Source of the DNA: Saccharothrix deserti
Lineage (GTDB): Bacteria > Actinomycetota > Actinomycetes > Mycobacteriales > Pseudonocardiaceae
Length of the DNA stretch: 64,000 bases
Assembly (NCBI RefSeq): GCF_009769385.1
Contig: NZ_VKAB01000001.1
Location: 596,959-660,958, forward strand
Direction of reading: 5' to 3'
The notes under the pieces were generated by a model. That model did no database searches and was not told the DNA's origin. It saw nothing but the letters and a program-made list of their open reading frames with translations. The position numbers were made by a program, and so were the translations under genes. This document shows positions 54,679 to 62,314 of the stretch, one piece after another (positions within the stretch are counted from its first letter, which is position 1; the number at the start of each line of letters is the position of its first letter).

Positions 54679-55698
54679 GTGCGTTGGTCGCGTTTCCGGT
54701 CCACAGCCACGAAGTCGCTCGCCGTGGCGCTGCTCACCGCGGGAGCGGTCCTGGTGCCCGCGCCGGCGAGCGCCGCGCCCGTCACGTGTGAGCAGCTGCG
54801 CGTGCCGGTGACGGTGCTCGGCACGCCGCAGTCCATGCGCGGCACGCTGTGCACGCCTGCCGGCGCGTCCACGGTGCAGGTGCTGATCCCCGGCGGCACG
54901 TACAACAGCTCGTACTGGGACATCTCCTACGCGCCGGACACCCGGTCCTACCGGCAGGCCATGAACCGGGCCGGTATCGCCACGCTCGCCGTCGACCGGC
55001 TCGGCACCGGCGGCAGCTCACGGCCGGTGAGCGCGCTGGTGACGGCGACCACCCAGGCCCACGCGGTGCACCAGGTGATCCGGGCGGTCCGGCCCCGGTT
55101 CGAGAAGGTGATCGTGGCCGGCCACTCGATCGGGTCGGCCATGGCGCTGATCGAGGCCGGGACGTACCAGGACGTGGACGGCGTGCTGGTCACCGGTTTC
55201 ACACACCGGATGAACGTCGTCACCGTGGTCCCGGTGCTGGCGCGCATGGTCCCGGCGGCGCTCGACCCGCAGCTGCCCGGGTACGGGTTGGACCTGGGTT
55301 ACCTGACGACGGCCGCCGGCGCCCGTTACGGGGCTTTCCACTCGCCCGGTCCCGAGGTGCCCGGCGCGATCGGGCTCGACGAGGCCACCAAGGACGTGTT
55401 CGCGGCGTCGGAGGCGGTGGACACGGTCACGTTGAACAACGTGGTCATGCCGTTCACCCGGCTGATCGACATGCCGGTGATGGTCGTGGTCGGCGCCGGC
55501 GACACCCACTTCTGCGGGCAGCCGCTGGGCAGTGACTGCACGTCGGCGGAGGCGTTGCGGGCTTCGGAGGCGCCGTACTTCTCCGACTCGGCGCGGCTGC
55601 ACACGTACCTGCTGGACGGGTACGGGCACTCGATCAACTACGCGCCCAACGCGCCCGACTACCACCGTGCCGTGGTGGCGTGGGCGCGCGGGATCTAG
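54679..55698 (+). CDS. Secreted alpha/beta hydrolase (esterase/lipase-like)
   Basis: A 339-residue exported serine hydrolase. A signal peptide occupies residues 1-33 (cleavage near ASAAP). The nucleophile elbow is VAGHSIGSAM with Ser150. The likely acid is in VVGAGDTHFCG and the His in DGYGHSINYAPNAP. Cys pairs (VTCEQL, TLCTP, HFCGQ, SDCTS) probably form disulfides. GTG 54679 lies 21 bases after the P450 stop with GGAGG upstream. The linked expression suggests hydrolysis of the same external compound or its product, which is inference. Confidence 0.85.
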   Translation: MRWSRFRSTATKSLAVALLTAGAVLVPAPASAAPVTCEQLRVPVTVLGTPQSMRGTLCTPAGASTVQVLIPGGTYNSSYWDISYAPDTRSYRQAMNRAGIATLAVDRLGTGGSSRPVSALVTATTQAHAVHQVIRAVRPRFEKVIVAGHSIGSAMALIEAGTYQDVDGVLVTGFTHRMNVVTVVPVLARMVPAALDPQLPGYGLDLGYLTTAAGARYGAFHSPGPEVPGAIGLDEATKDVFAASEAVDTVTLNNVVMPFTRLIDMPVMVVVGAGDTHFCGQPLGSDCTSAEALRASEAPYFSDSARLHTYLLDGYGHSINYAPNAPDYHRAVVAWARGI

Positions 55699-55760
55699 GC
55701 GTTCACCCGGCCGAGCAGGAACGGCCGCCGGCGCCTGCCACCTCCACCCCAGCTCACCCG

Positions 55761-55998
55761 GAGAGTCGAACCCCCAGCCCCCGAGAGTCGAACACTCAGC
55801 CCCCGTGTGTCCTACGTTCAGAACGCGTGTGTCCTACGTTCAGGAGGGGTGTGTCCTACGTTCAGGAGGGGTGAATTCAACGCTCAGGACATGCGAGCCC
55901 CACGTTCGGCGGCACCTGAGTGTTGAATTCGGGGGTCCTGAACGTAGGACACACGTAGCGCGAACGTAGGACACACGGGGTCTGGAGGTTCGACTCTC
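55761..55998. repeat. Mosaic of short blocks arranged as a large inverted repeat
   Basis: Related 11-18-base words recur. Block A GAGAGTCGAAC lies at 55761, 55783 and, inverted, 55988-55998. Block B GTGTGTCCTACGTTCAG lies at 55805, 55827 and 55849, with inverted copies at 55938-55954 and 55962-55976. Block C GTGAATTCAACGCTCAGG lies at 55871, inverted at 55915-55930. Block D GCGAGCCCCACGTTCGG is central, near 55893-55909. Order A-A-B-B-B-C-D-C'-B'-B'-A' makes one imperfect palindrome of about 240 bases between convergent genes. The blocks also share a skeleton G.G..TYC.ACGYTCAG, so they look like diverged forms of one unit. No coding potential is credible. Confidence 0.85.
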
Positions 55999-56001
55999 GG
56001 G

Positions 56002-56358
56002 TCAGGTCGGGATTCGGATCAGGCGGTAGGAGTTGGCGGACGTGGTCGGCACGTCGTCGAAGACGGTGGCCACGTGGGTGGTGCAGGTGGTGTCGGAGTA
56101 CAGCTCCAGGGCGGCGTCGTCACCGAAGCCGCGGGCCGCGGAACGGGCCGTCGCGAAGCCCAGGCTGCTGACCGGACGGCAGCTGTTGTAGTTCGCCGGC
56201 AGGACCGCCTTGGTGCCGCCGAACTCCACCCCGGAGAACAGGCAGTAACCGCCCTCCTGGCAGTGCGGGCTGGGGTCGGCCGAGGCCGGTGCGGCGGTGG
56301 CCAGGGCCGCGGTGAACAGGAACGCGCCCACCAGCGCGAAATGTCGTCGTCGCATCAC
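56002..56358 (-). CDS. Secreted peptidase inhibitor I36-like protein
   Basis: A 118-residue exported protein. The signal peptide is residues 1-27 (ending ASADP). The mature domain CQEGGYCLFSGVEFGG ... LPANYNSCRPV ... LELYSDTTCTTH has the beta/gamma-crystallin-like and paired-cysteine pattern of the actinobacterial I36 inhibitor family (Streptomyces metalloproteinase inhibitor type). The target protease is unknown, and many members are of unproven function. The GTG at 56358 has AAGGGGG upstream; ATG 56355 is equally possible. It lies beside the modular inverted repeat. Confidence 0.78.
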   Translation of the reverse strand: MMRRRHFALVGAFLFTAALATAAPASADPSPHCQEGGYCLFSGVEFGGTKAVLPANYNSCRPVSSLGFATARSAARGFGDDAALELYSDTTCTTHVATVFDDVPTTSANSYRLIRIPT

Positions 56359-56397
56359 GAGTGTCCCCCTTGGATCGCTTGACCCAAGCCAAACCGA

Positions 56398-56704
56398 TCA
56401 CGGAGGTCGTGACAATCGGCCGAATGGAACCGTCCACGACCAGCCCGCCCGGATGTCGTCGAGGTGGAAGCTCCCGCTCATCACGGGGTTGCCCTCGACC
56501 TGGTTGACGAAGATGTTGAACTGGGACAGGTTCTTGGTCCTCCCGCGTGATCCGCCGGTTCGCGTTGCCGGTGCCCCAAGGCGCCGGACGCCAGTCCGCG
56601 AACGGGATCGTGACGACCTTGCCGCCGTTCTCCGCCGCCAACGTGATCCGGTTCGTCACCACCAACGGCTTGGCGCAGCGGGCACCCGTCTCAAGTGGCC
56701 CGGC
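56398..56704 (-). pseudogene. Frameshifted fragment of a secreted carbohydrate-binding module
   Basis: Minus-strand translation gives ETGARCAKPLVVTNRITLAA and VVTIPFADWRPAPWG in one frame. After a shift near 56535-56550 it continues as KNLSQFNIFVNQVEGNPVMS and GSFHLDDIRAGW in another, ending at TGA 56398-56400. The two halves together read like a C-terminal beta-sandwich carbohydrate-binding module (CBM11-like, with the FHLDDIRA strand). The 5' end is cut off exactly at the MarR gene's stop, so most of the enzyme is missing. It is a decayed glycoside hydrolase or binding protein. Confidence 0.6.
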
Positions 56705-57196
56705 TCACCCGTCGCCCAACGACTCCAGCAGCTGCTTGAGGGTGTCGGCCAACGCCGCCCGCTCCGTCTTGCTCAACGCGTCGAGCAGCCGGTTTTCCGT
56801 GGCGAGGTGATCGGGCAGGGTGCGGTCGATCAGATCGCGACCGGCGTCCGTGAGCGAGACGACCACGCCTCGCCCGTCGTGCTCGTTCGGGCTCCGGACG
56901 ACGAGGCCGCGCGCTTCGAGGCGGTCCAGCCGTTGCGTGATCGCGCCGGACGTGACCATCGAGGCGCGCATCAGCTCGGTCGGGGTCAGCCGGTGCGGCG
57001 GCTCGCTGCGGCGCAGGGTGGCCAGGACGTCGAACGAGGCGGTGTCCAGTTCGTGCTCGGCGAAGGTCTTGCGCAGCTCGCCTTCCACCAGGCGGGCCAG
57101 GCGGTTGAGCCTGCCGATCACCGCCATCGGGGAGACGTCGAGGTCGGGGCGCTGCGCGTGCCACTGGCCGAGGACCCGGTCGACGTGATCTGCCAT
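56705..57196 (-). CDS. MarR-family transcriptional regulator
   Basis: A 163-residue winged-helix regulator. The DNA-binding part is LTPTELMRASMVTSGAITQRLDRLEARGLVVRSPNEHDGRG (split, residues about 70-112) with the MarR wing RSPNEHDGRGVVVSLT. It probably represses the divergent EamA transporter and itself by binding TTA-N9-TAA-type sites in the 65-base gap. The ligand is unknown. The start is ATG 57196. Confidence 0.93.
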   Translation of the reverse strand: MADHVDRVLGQWHAQRPDLDVSPMAVIGRLNRLARLVEGELRKTFAEHELDTASFDVLATLRRSEPPHRLTPTELMRASMVTSGAITQRLDRLEARGLVVRSPNEHDGRGVVVSLTDAGRDLIDRTLPDHLATENRLLDALSKTERAALADTLKQLLESLGDG

Positions 57197-57201
57197 CGAA
57201 C

Positions 57202-57269
57202 TAGCTTAGCGGTGAGGTAAGTCACGCCCGAGGTAGCTTAGCGGTGAGTTAGTTTGTCTTAGTGCTAAG
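57202..57269. promoter_or_regulatory. Direct-repeat operator region of MarR/EamA pair
   Basis: TAGCTTAGCGGTGAG occurs twice (57202-57216 and 57234-57248), 32 bases apart and each followed by a TAA/TAG-like step. The palindrome CTTAG-TG-CTAAG at 57258-57269 overlaps the EamA start codon. These are good MarR binding candidates covering both promoters. Confidence 0.6.
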
Positions 57270-58158
57270 CAAACTGGTGACCGCGCTCGCCCCCGCCGTG
57301 TGGGGCACGACCTACTTCGTCACCACCGAGTTCCTGCCGCCGGACCGGCCGCTGCCGGCCGGTCTGCTGCGGGCCCTGCCGGCCGGGTTGCTGCTGGTCG
57401 CGATCACGCGGCAGCTGCCGCGCGGCGACTGGTGGTGGCGGTCGCTGGTGCTCGGCGCGCTCAACATCGGGGTGTTCTTCCCGCTGCTGTTCCTGGCCGC
57501 GTACCGGCTGCCGGGCGGCGTCGCGGCGACGGTCGGCGCGGTGCAGCCGTTGGTGGTGGCCGGGTTGGCGGCGTTGCTGCTCGGGCAGCGGATGACGACG
57601 CGCACGGCGCTCGCCGCGATCGCGGGCATCGTCGGCGTCGCGCTGCTGGTGCTGCGGGCCGACGCACGGCTCGACGCGGTGGGTGTGGCGGCGGCGCTCG
57701 GTGGCGCGGTGGCGATGGCGGCCGGGGTCGTGCTGAGCAAGCGCTGGACCTCCCCCGCGCCGCTGCTGGCCGTCACCGGGTGGCAGCTCGTGGCGGGCGG
57801 GATCGTGCTGCTGCCGGTGACGTTGGTGGTCGAAGGCCCGCCGCCCGCGCTCACCGCGACGAACGTCGGCGGCTACGCCTACCTCGGGATCATCGGCGGC
57901 GCCCTGGCCTACGCCCTGTGGTTCCGCGGCATCCGGGTGCTGCCCGCCACTCAGGTCACGTTCCTGGGCCTGCTCAGCCCGGTCGTCGCCACGCTCGTCG
58001 GGTGGCTCGTGCTCGACCAGGGGCTGTCCGCGTCGCAGGTGCTCGGCGCGGCCGTCGTGCTCGGTGCGCTCGTCGTGGCACAGCGGAAGCCCGCCCGACG
58101 GGAACCGGCCCAGGAGGGGGAAAGCCGTGCGGATGACCGTGTTCCGAGCCTTCGGTAG
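57262..58158 (+). CDS. EamA/DMT-family transporter
   Basis: A 298-residue permease with ten membrane segments in two repeated halves, the drug/metabolite transporter fold (LAPAVWGTTYFVTTEFLP ... VGAVQPLVVAGLAALLLGQ ... LGLLSPVVATLVGWLVL). These usually export amino acids, metabolites or toxic compounds. The GTG at 57262 lacks a ribosome site and is inside an operator palindrome, so a leaderless mRNA is possible. Divergent MarR control suggests induction by its substrate. Confidence 0.88.
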   Translation: MLSKLVTALAPAVWGTTYFVTTEFLPPDRPLPAGLLRALPAGLLLVAITRQLPRGDWWWRSLVLGALNIGVFFPLLFLAAYRLPGGVAATVGAVQPLVVAGLAALLLGQRMTTRTALAAIAGIVGVALLVLRADARLDAVGVAAALGGAVAMAAGVVLSKRWTSPAPLLAVTGWQLVAGGIVLLPVTLVVEGPPPALTATNVGGYAYLGIIGGALAYALWFRGIRVLPATQVTFLGLLSPVVATLVGWLVLDQGLSASQVLGAAVVLGALVVAQRKPARREPAQEGESRADDRVPSLR

Positions 58159-58195
58159 CAAGGGTGCGGGCCCGGCCGGGCCCGCACCCTTGCTA
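58156..58195. terminator. Perfect 40-bp palindromic terminator
   Basis: TAGCAAGGGTGCGGGCCCGG is followed immediately by its exact complement, directly overlapping the end of the EamA gene and 12 bases before the convergent GH3 stop. A real loop would form by opening the centre. It can terminate both transcripts. Confidence 0.85.
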
Positions 58196-58206
58196 GCGCC
58201 GGGCAG

Positions 58207-60843
58207 TTAGCCCAGTTCAGCGCACGTCTTGGCGTCCGGATCGGCCGCCGCCTTCGGCACCCAGCGCACGTTCGCGAACGACGCCTGGAACGCGCCCTCG
58301 GTGTAGACCAGGAACGGCGTGTTGACGTTCTCCAGGTCCAACCCGCCGTTGCCGAAGCAGGAGATCGGGATCTTCACCGTCGACTTCACGCCCGTCGGCA
58401 ACCCGCTGAACACCCCGGTCGCGTTGACCTCGGCGAAGCACGGGTACACGCAGTGCGCGCTCACCACGGTCCGCGCGGCCGGCGCCTGGTGCACGATCAC
58501 GTCGAACACGAGTGCCGCGTTGGCGTTGAGGTACCCGCGCAGATCGCTGCCGCCCACCGGGTCCTGCAGGTAGACCTGGCCCGGCCCGGTGCCGGTCCAG
58601 GTCGTCTTCATCGCGTCACCCTGCACGTTCACGTCCGCCGGCACGACGTTGATCGTGCTGTGCGCCGCCTCGCCGTCCGGGCCGAGCTCGGTGCCGCCCC
58701 AGTTGTCCGGTGAGCCGATGAAGCTCTTGTACGGCGCGACGTCCGTCCGGTTGTGGATCTCCAGGTCCTCGGTCGCCGTGCCACCGCCGCCGTTGCCGGA
58801 GCAGCCGAACTCGGGCGAGGTCTCGTCGAGCACGCCGACGTTGCCGGTCTCCCAGCTCCGCAGGCCGTACCCCGGCTTGAACAGCGGGTCGTAACCCTCC
58901 GCGCCCGCGTTCAACGGGGTCTGGCAGGCGCTGCGCGGCCACGAGAACGACAGCTTGCCGGTGAAACCGGGGAACGTGTGCCGGCCGCGGACCAGCAGGT
59001 CCGCCACGCCGCCGCCCTCGGTGCCCGGCAGCCACGCCGCCACGAACGCGTCCGAGCGGTTCAGCTCCTTGTTGACGTGCAGCGGACGGCCGGACACGTA
59101 CACGGTGACGACCGGCGCGCCCTTGCCGCTGACCTTGTCCAGCACGGCCAGGTCGTTCGGGTACAGCTTCGCGGCCTCCAACGAGCGCTTGCCGATGTCG
59201 CCGACGCCCTCCGCGTACGGGGTCTCGCCGATCACCGCGATCACCGCGTCGAACCCGGCCGGGTCGACGTCACCGGTCTCGCTGAACACCACGTTGTCCG
59301 AACCGAGCGCTTCCTTCAGCCCGCCGAGGATGGTCTGGCCGGTCGGGAAGTCGGCGTTGGTGTTGCCGGTGCCCTGCCAGCTCAGCGTCCAGCCGCCGGT
59401 CTGGTTCTGCATGCTGTCCGCGCTCTTGCCGACGACCAGCACCTTGGACCGCGGCTTGAGCGGCAGCACCCGGTTGTTGTTCTTCAGCAGCACCTGCGAC
59501 TCGCGCACCGCCTCACGGGCCAGCCTGCGGGCCTCCAACGCCTCGGCCGACCCGGCGTGCGCGCGCTCCGACGGCTTCACGCCGTCCAGCACACCCGAGC
59601 GGAGCTTGACGCGCAGGATGCGGGTGACCGCGTCGTCGATGCGGGCCATCGGGATCTGGCCGCCCTCGACCTGGGCGATCGTGTTGGCGATGAACGCCTT
59701 CCAGTCGTTCGGCACCATCACCACGTCGATGCCCGCGTTGACCGCCTGCGGGCAGCTCGCGTTGGTGCAGCCCGCCACCTGGCCGATGCCGTTCCAGTCC
59801 GACACCACCAGGCCGTCGAAGCCCATCTTGCCCTTGAGGATGTCGTTCACCGCGAGCTTGCTGCCGTGCAGCTTGCCCTCGGTGATGCCCAGTTCCTCGT
59901 TGGTCCAGCTGTTGAACGACACCATCACGGTCTGCGAGCCGGCCGCCAGAGCGCCGTAGTAGCCCTGGCCGTGCACGTTGATCATCTCGGCTTCGGACGA
60001 CGGGTTGACGCCCTGGTCCTTGCCGCCGATCGTGCCGCCGTCACCGATGAAGTGCTTGGCGGTGGCCAGCACGCCGACCCGCCGCTTGCCGTCGCCCTGC
60101 AGACCCCGGACCGCCTCGTAGCCGTAGGCGCGGGTGATCCGCGGGTCCTCGGAGAAGCCCTCGTACGTGCGGCCCCACCGGTCGTCCAGCGGCACGGCCA
60201 GCGTCGGCGAGAACGCCCAGTCCTGGCCGGTGGCGCGGATCTGCTCGGCGGTCGCCTTGCCGATGTCCCGGATCAGGCACGGGTCGTGCGCCGCGCCGAG
60301 GCCGATGTTGTGCGGGAAGACGGTCGCGCCGTAGACGTTGTTGTTGCCGTGCACGGCGTCGATGCCCCAGATCGCGGGCACCTTCGTGCGGCTGGACTTG
60401 GACGCGTCCCAGTACGCGTCGGCCAGCGCCAGCCACGCCTCGGGCGCGGCGTGCTTGTCGCGGTCCGGCCAGGAGCCGCCGCCGTTGAGCACCGAGCCGA
60501 TGCCGTAGTCGCGCACCTCGTCCGGGGTGATCGCGCCGATCTCCGGCTGCGTCATCTGGCCGACCTTCTCGGCTAACGTCATGCCGGCGAGGATGTTCGC
60601 GATCCGCCGTTCGTCGGCCGGGTTGGACTTGACCCGGCTCTCGACCTTCGGCCACTCGGCCAGTTCCGGGAGGTTCCGCTCGATCCGGGCGCAGCCGTGC
60701 TCGGTGCGCGGTTCGCCGATGACCGGCTGGCGTGCGGTCGAGTCCGGGGAGGCGCCGGCTGCGGCAGCTCCGGTGATGAGACCGGCGGCGAGCACCGCGG
60801 CCAGCGCGGCGCTCAGGTGTCTGCGGGACATCATGCGGGACAT
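58207..60843 (-). CDS. Secreted GH3 beta-glucosidase-type enzyme with C-terminal extension
   Basis: An 878-residue exported glycoside hydrolase family 3 enzyme. A signal peptide (residues 1-31) is followed by the TIM-barrel domain with IDAVHGNNNV, TAKHFIGDG (Lys263/His264) and the nucleophile Asp349 in GLVVSDWNG. Then come the alpha/beta sandwich with ESQVLLKNNNRVLPL, and a 200-residue C-terminal region like ExoP-type marine and actinobacterial exo-beta-glucanases (from ATEDLEIHNRTD). It should remove glucose or a related sugar from beta-glucans. ATG 60843 is used; ATG codons at 60834 and 60831 are alternatives. It is divergent from GH43, with three LacI-like boxes between. Confidence 0.92.
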   Translation of the reverse strand: MSRMMSRRHLSAALAAVLAAGLITGAAAAGASPDSTARQPVIGEPRTEHGCARIERNLPELAEWPKVESRVKSNPADERRIANILAGMTLAEKVGQMTQPEIGAITPDEVRDYGIGSVLNGGGSWPDRDKHAAPEAWLALADAYWDASKSSRTKVPAIWGIDAVHGNNNVYGATVFPHNIGLGAAHDPCLIRDIGKATAEQIRATGQDWAFSPTLAVPLDDRWGRTYEGFSEDPRITRAYGYEAVRGLQGDGKRRVGVLATAKHFIGDGGTIGGKDQGVNPSSEAEMINVHGQGYYGALAAGSQTVMVSFNSWTNEELGITEGKLHGSKLAVNDILKGKMGFDGLVVSDWNGIGQVAGCTNASCPQAVNAGIDVVMVPNDWKAFIANTIAQVEGGQIPMARIDDAVTRILRVKLRSGVLDGVKPSERAHAGSAEALEARRLAREAVRESQVLLKNNNRVLPLKPRSKVLVVGKSADSMQNQTGGWTLSWQGTGNTNADFPTGQTILGGLKEALGSDNVVFSETGDVDPAGFDAVIAVIGETPYAEGVGDIGKRSLEAAKLYPNDLAVLDKVSGKGAPVVTVYVSGRPLHVNKELNRSDAFVAAWLPGTEGGGVADLLVRGRHTFPGFTGKLSFSWPRSACQTPLNAGAEGYDPLFKPGYGLRSWETGNVGVLDETSPEFGCSGNGGGGTATEDLEIHNRTDVAPYKSFIGSPDNWGGTELGPDGEAAHSTINVVPADVNVQGDAMKTTWTGTGPGQVYLQDPVGGSDLRGYLNANAALVFDVIVHQAPAARTVVSAHCVYPCFAEVNATGVFSGLPTGVKSTVKIPISCFGNGGLDLENVNTPFLVYTEGAFQASFANVRWVPKAAADPDAKTCAELG

Positions 60844-60925
60844 CGGCGTTCCGTTCGTCTGCAGGGGCGACGGCTCTGTCGCGCCCGATCCTGGTGATCG
60901 CGCCGGGTCGTGGTCAAGGGTTCCG

Positions 60926-60939
60926 TGAGAGCGCTTCCA
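60926..60939. promoter_or_regulatory. CebR/LacI-like box 1
   Basis: TGAGAGCGCTTCCA keeps the central AGCGCT of the TGGGAGCGCTCCCA box recognised by CebR-type cello-oligosaccharide repressors. It lies 83 bases before the GH3 start. Confidence 0.55.
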
Positions 60940-60981
60940 CATAAGCCCTGTTCAGAGGCGTGAACCCTCGAAGATCCTTTT

Positions 60982-60997
60982 TGGAAAGCGCTTGCCA
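60982..60997. promoter_or_regulatory. CebR/LacI-like box 2
   Basis: TGGAAAGCGCTTGCCA is a near-palindrome with the AAGCGCTT core, in the middle of the GH3/GH43 divergent gap. Confidence 0.55.
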
Positions 60998-61026
60998 GTT
61001 CGGAAACATGTGCGTTACGGTCCGAC

Positions 61027-61040
61027 TGGGAGCGTTCCCA
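61027..61040. promoter_or_regulatory. CebR/LacI-like box 3
   Basis: TGGGAGCGTTCCCA differs from the CebR consensus TGGGAGCGCTCCCA at one base. It is 25 bases before the GH43 start, next to the ribosome site, where a repressor would block expression. Confidence 0.65.
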
Positions 61041-61065
61041 GATCGTGTTCGCAAGGAGGCGAATC

Positions 61066-62022
61066 ATGAATCTGCGGTATTTCCTGAAAGCACTCGCGGT
61101 CGCTTTGCTGCTCACGACCGCGTTCACCGGCGAAGCGATGGCCTACCCGTACCCCGGCGTGGTGACCGGTGACACCAGCGTGCACGACCCGTCGTTCGTC
61201 AAGACGCCCGGCGGCACGTACCTGGTGGCGCACACCGGCGACAACATCGCGCTGAAGACGTCGACCGACCGGACCGCGTTCCGCAACGCGGGCCAGGCGT
61301 TCCCCGGCGGCGCGCCGTGGACGACCACGTACACCGGCGGCAGCCGCAACCTGTGGGCGCCGCACCTGTCGTACCTGAACGGCCGGTACTACATGTACTA
61401 CTCGGCCTCCACGTTCGGGTCGAACCGGTCGGCGATCTTCCTGGCCACCAGCACGACCGGCGCGTCCGGCTCGTGGACGAACCAGGGACTGGTCATCGAG
61501 TCGCGGACGTCGGACGACTTCAACGCCATCGACCCGGACCTGTCCGTCGACGACCAGGGCCGGTGGTGGCTGAGCTTCGGGTCGTTCTGGTCCGGGATCA
61601 AGATGGTGCAGCTCAACCCGAGCACCGGCAAGCGCTCCGACAGCACCATCCGGTCCATCGCCGGGCGGGGTGGCGGCGCGATCGAGGCGCCGACGATCGT
61701 CAAGCGCGGCTCGTACTACTACCTGTTCGTGTCGTTCGACCTGTGCTGCCGTGGTGCGTCGAGCACGTACCGGGTGATGGTGGGCCGGTCGAGCAGCATC
61801 ACCGGGCCGTACTACGACCGCGCCGGGCGGGCGATGACGTCGGGTGGCGGCACGGAGGTGCTGGCCGGACAGGGCAGCATCCACGGGCCCGGCCACCAGG
61901 ACGTGTTCACCGACACGGACAGCGACATCATGGCCTACCACTACTACACCGACAGCGGGGCCTCGCGGCTCGGCATCAACTGGCTGGACTACGACTCGGC
62001 CGGTTGGCCCTACCTGCACTGA
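61066..62022 (+). CDS. Secreted GH43 arabinanase-like glycosidase
   Basis: A 318-residue exported five-bladed beta-propeller of glycoside hydrolase family 43. Signal peptide 1-27 (ending GEAMA). The three catalytic acids are recognisable: general base Asp41 in SVHDPSF, transition-state Asp157 in NAIDPDL, and general acid Glu207 in AIEAPTI. WAPHLSYLNGRYYMYY is typical of endo-1,5-alpha-L-arabinanases. It probably cuts pectic arabinan. ATG 61066 follows an AAGGAGG site. It shares the divergent promoter region with GH3. Confidence 0.92.
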   Translation: MNLRYFLKALAVALLLTTAFTGEAMAYPYPGVVTGDTSVHDPSFVKTPGGTYLVAHTGDNIALKTSTDRTAFRNAGQAFPGGAPWTTTYTGGSRNLWAPHLSYLNGRYYMYYSASTFGSNRSAIFLATSTTGASGSWTNQGLVIESRTSDDFNAIDPDLSVDDQGRWWLSFGSFWSGIKMVQLNPSTGKRSDSTIRSIAGRGGGAIEAPTIVKRGSYYYLFVSFDLCCRGASSTYRVMVGRSSSITGPYYDRAGRAMTSGGGTEVLAGQGSIHGPGHQDVFTDTDSDIMAYHYYTDSGASRLGINWLDYDSAGWPYLH

Positions 62023-62071
62023 CCGGGTGGGGGCACCCCTGTCGCCCCACCCGGTCGCGACCGTTCTCGTC

Positions 62072-62120
62072 CGGTCCGACCGGTCCCGTCCGGTCCAGTC
62101 CGGTCCAGTCCGGTCCTGAC
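62072..62120. repeat. Five tandem 10-bp repeats
   Basis: CGGTCCxxxC decamers repeat five times (CGGTCCGAC, CGGTCCCGTC, CGGTCCAGTC twice, CGGTCCTGAC) between GH43 and the sigma factor gene. No hairpin is obvious. The 62023-62314 gap otherwise contains only the AGCGCT box at 62188-62201. Confidence 0.75.
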
Positions 62121-62187
62121 GTTCCCGTGACGCACGGCGGGCGTCGACGGGTTCGACGGGCCGTCGCCAACGTGGCCAGGTGTGTGG

Positions 62188-62201
62188 TGCGAGCGCTCTC
62201 A
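62188..62201. promoter_or_regulatory. AGCGCT palindrome upstream of sigma gene
   Basis: TGCGAGCGCTCTCA resembles the LacI/CebR-like boxes at 60926-61040 in its TGxGAGCGCTCxCA outline. It may place the sigma factor under the same repressor, but this is inference from one short site. Confidence 0.35.
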
Positions 62202-62314
62202 TCGCTCTCCTGGAGGTCTCGACCACGAGATCAGCCCTGCTGGCGGCGGCCCTACTGGTGAACACCGCCAAGCGGATCAGGCAACACTTCCTCCACCGGC
62301 GGGCACAACGGAAC

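Noticed and set aside
55680..55969. Small open frames reading words such as PVCPTFRTRVSYVQEG
   Set aside because: They are translations of the repeat blocks themselves, appear in several frames and lack ribosome sites.
55761..55998. CRISPR array
   Set aside because: Blocks occur in both orientations, belong to several word types and are separated by irregular 5-20 base gaps; no cas genes are present.
58753..60576. Plus-strand frame of 607 codons within the GH3 gene
   Set aside because: Antisense shadow; the GH3 nucleophile and signal peptide are encoded on the minus strand.
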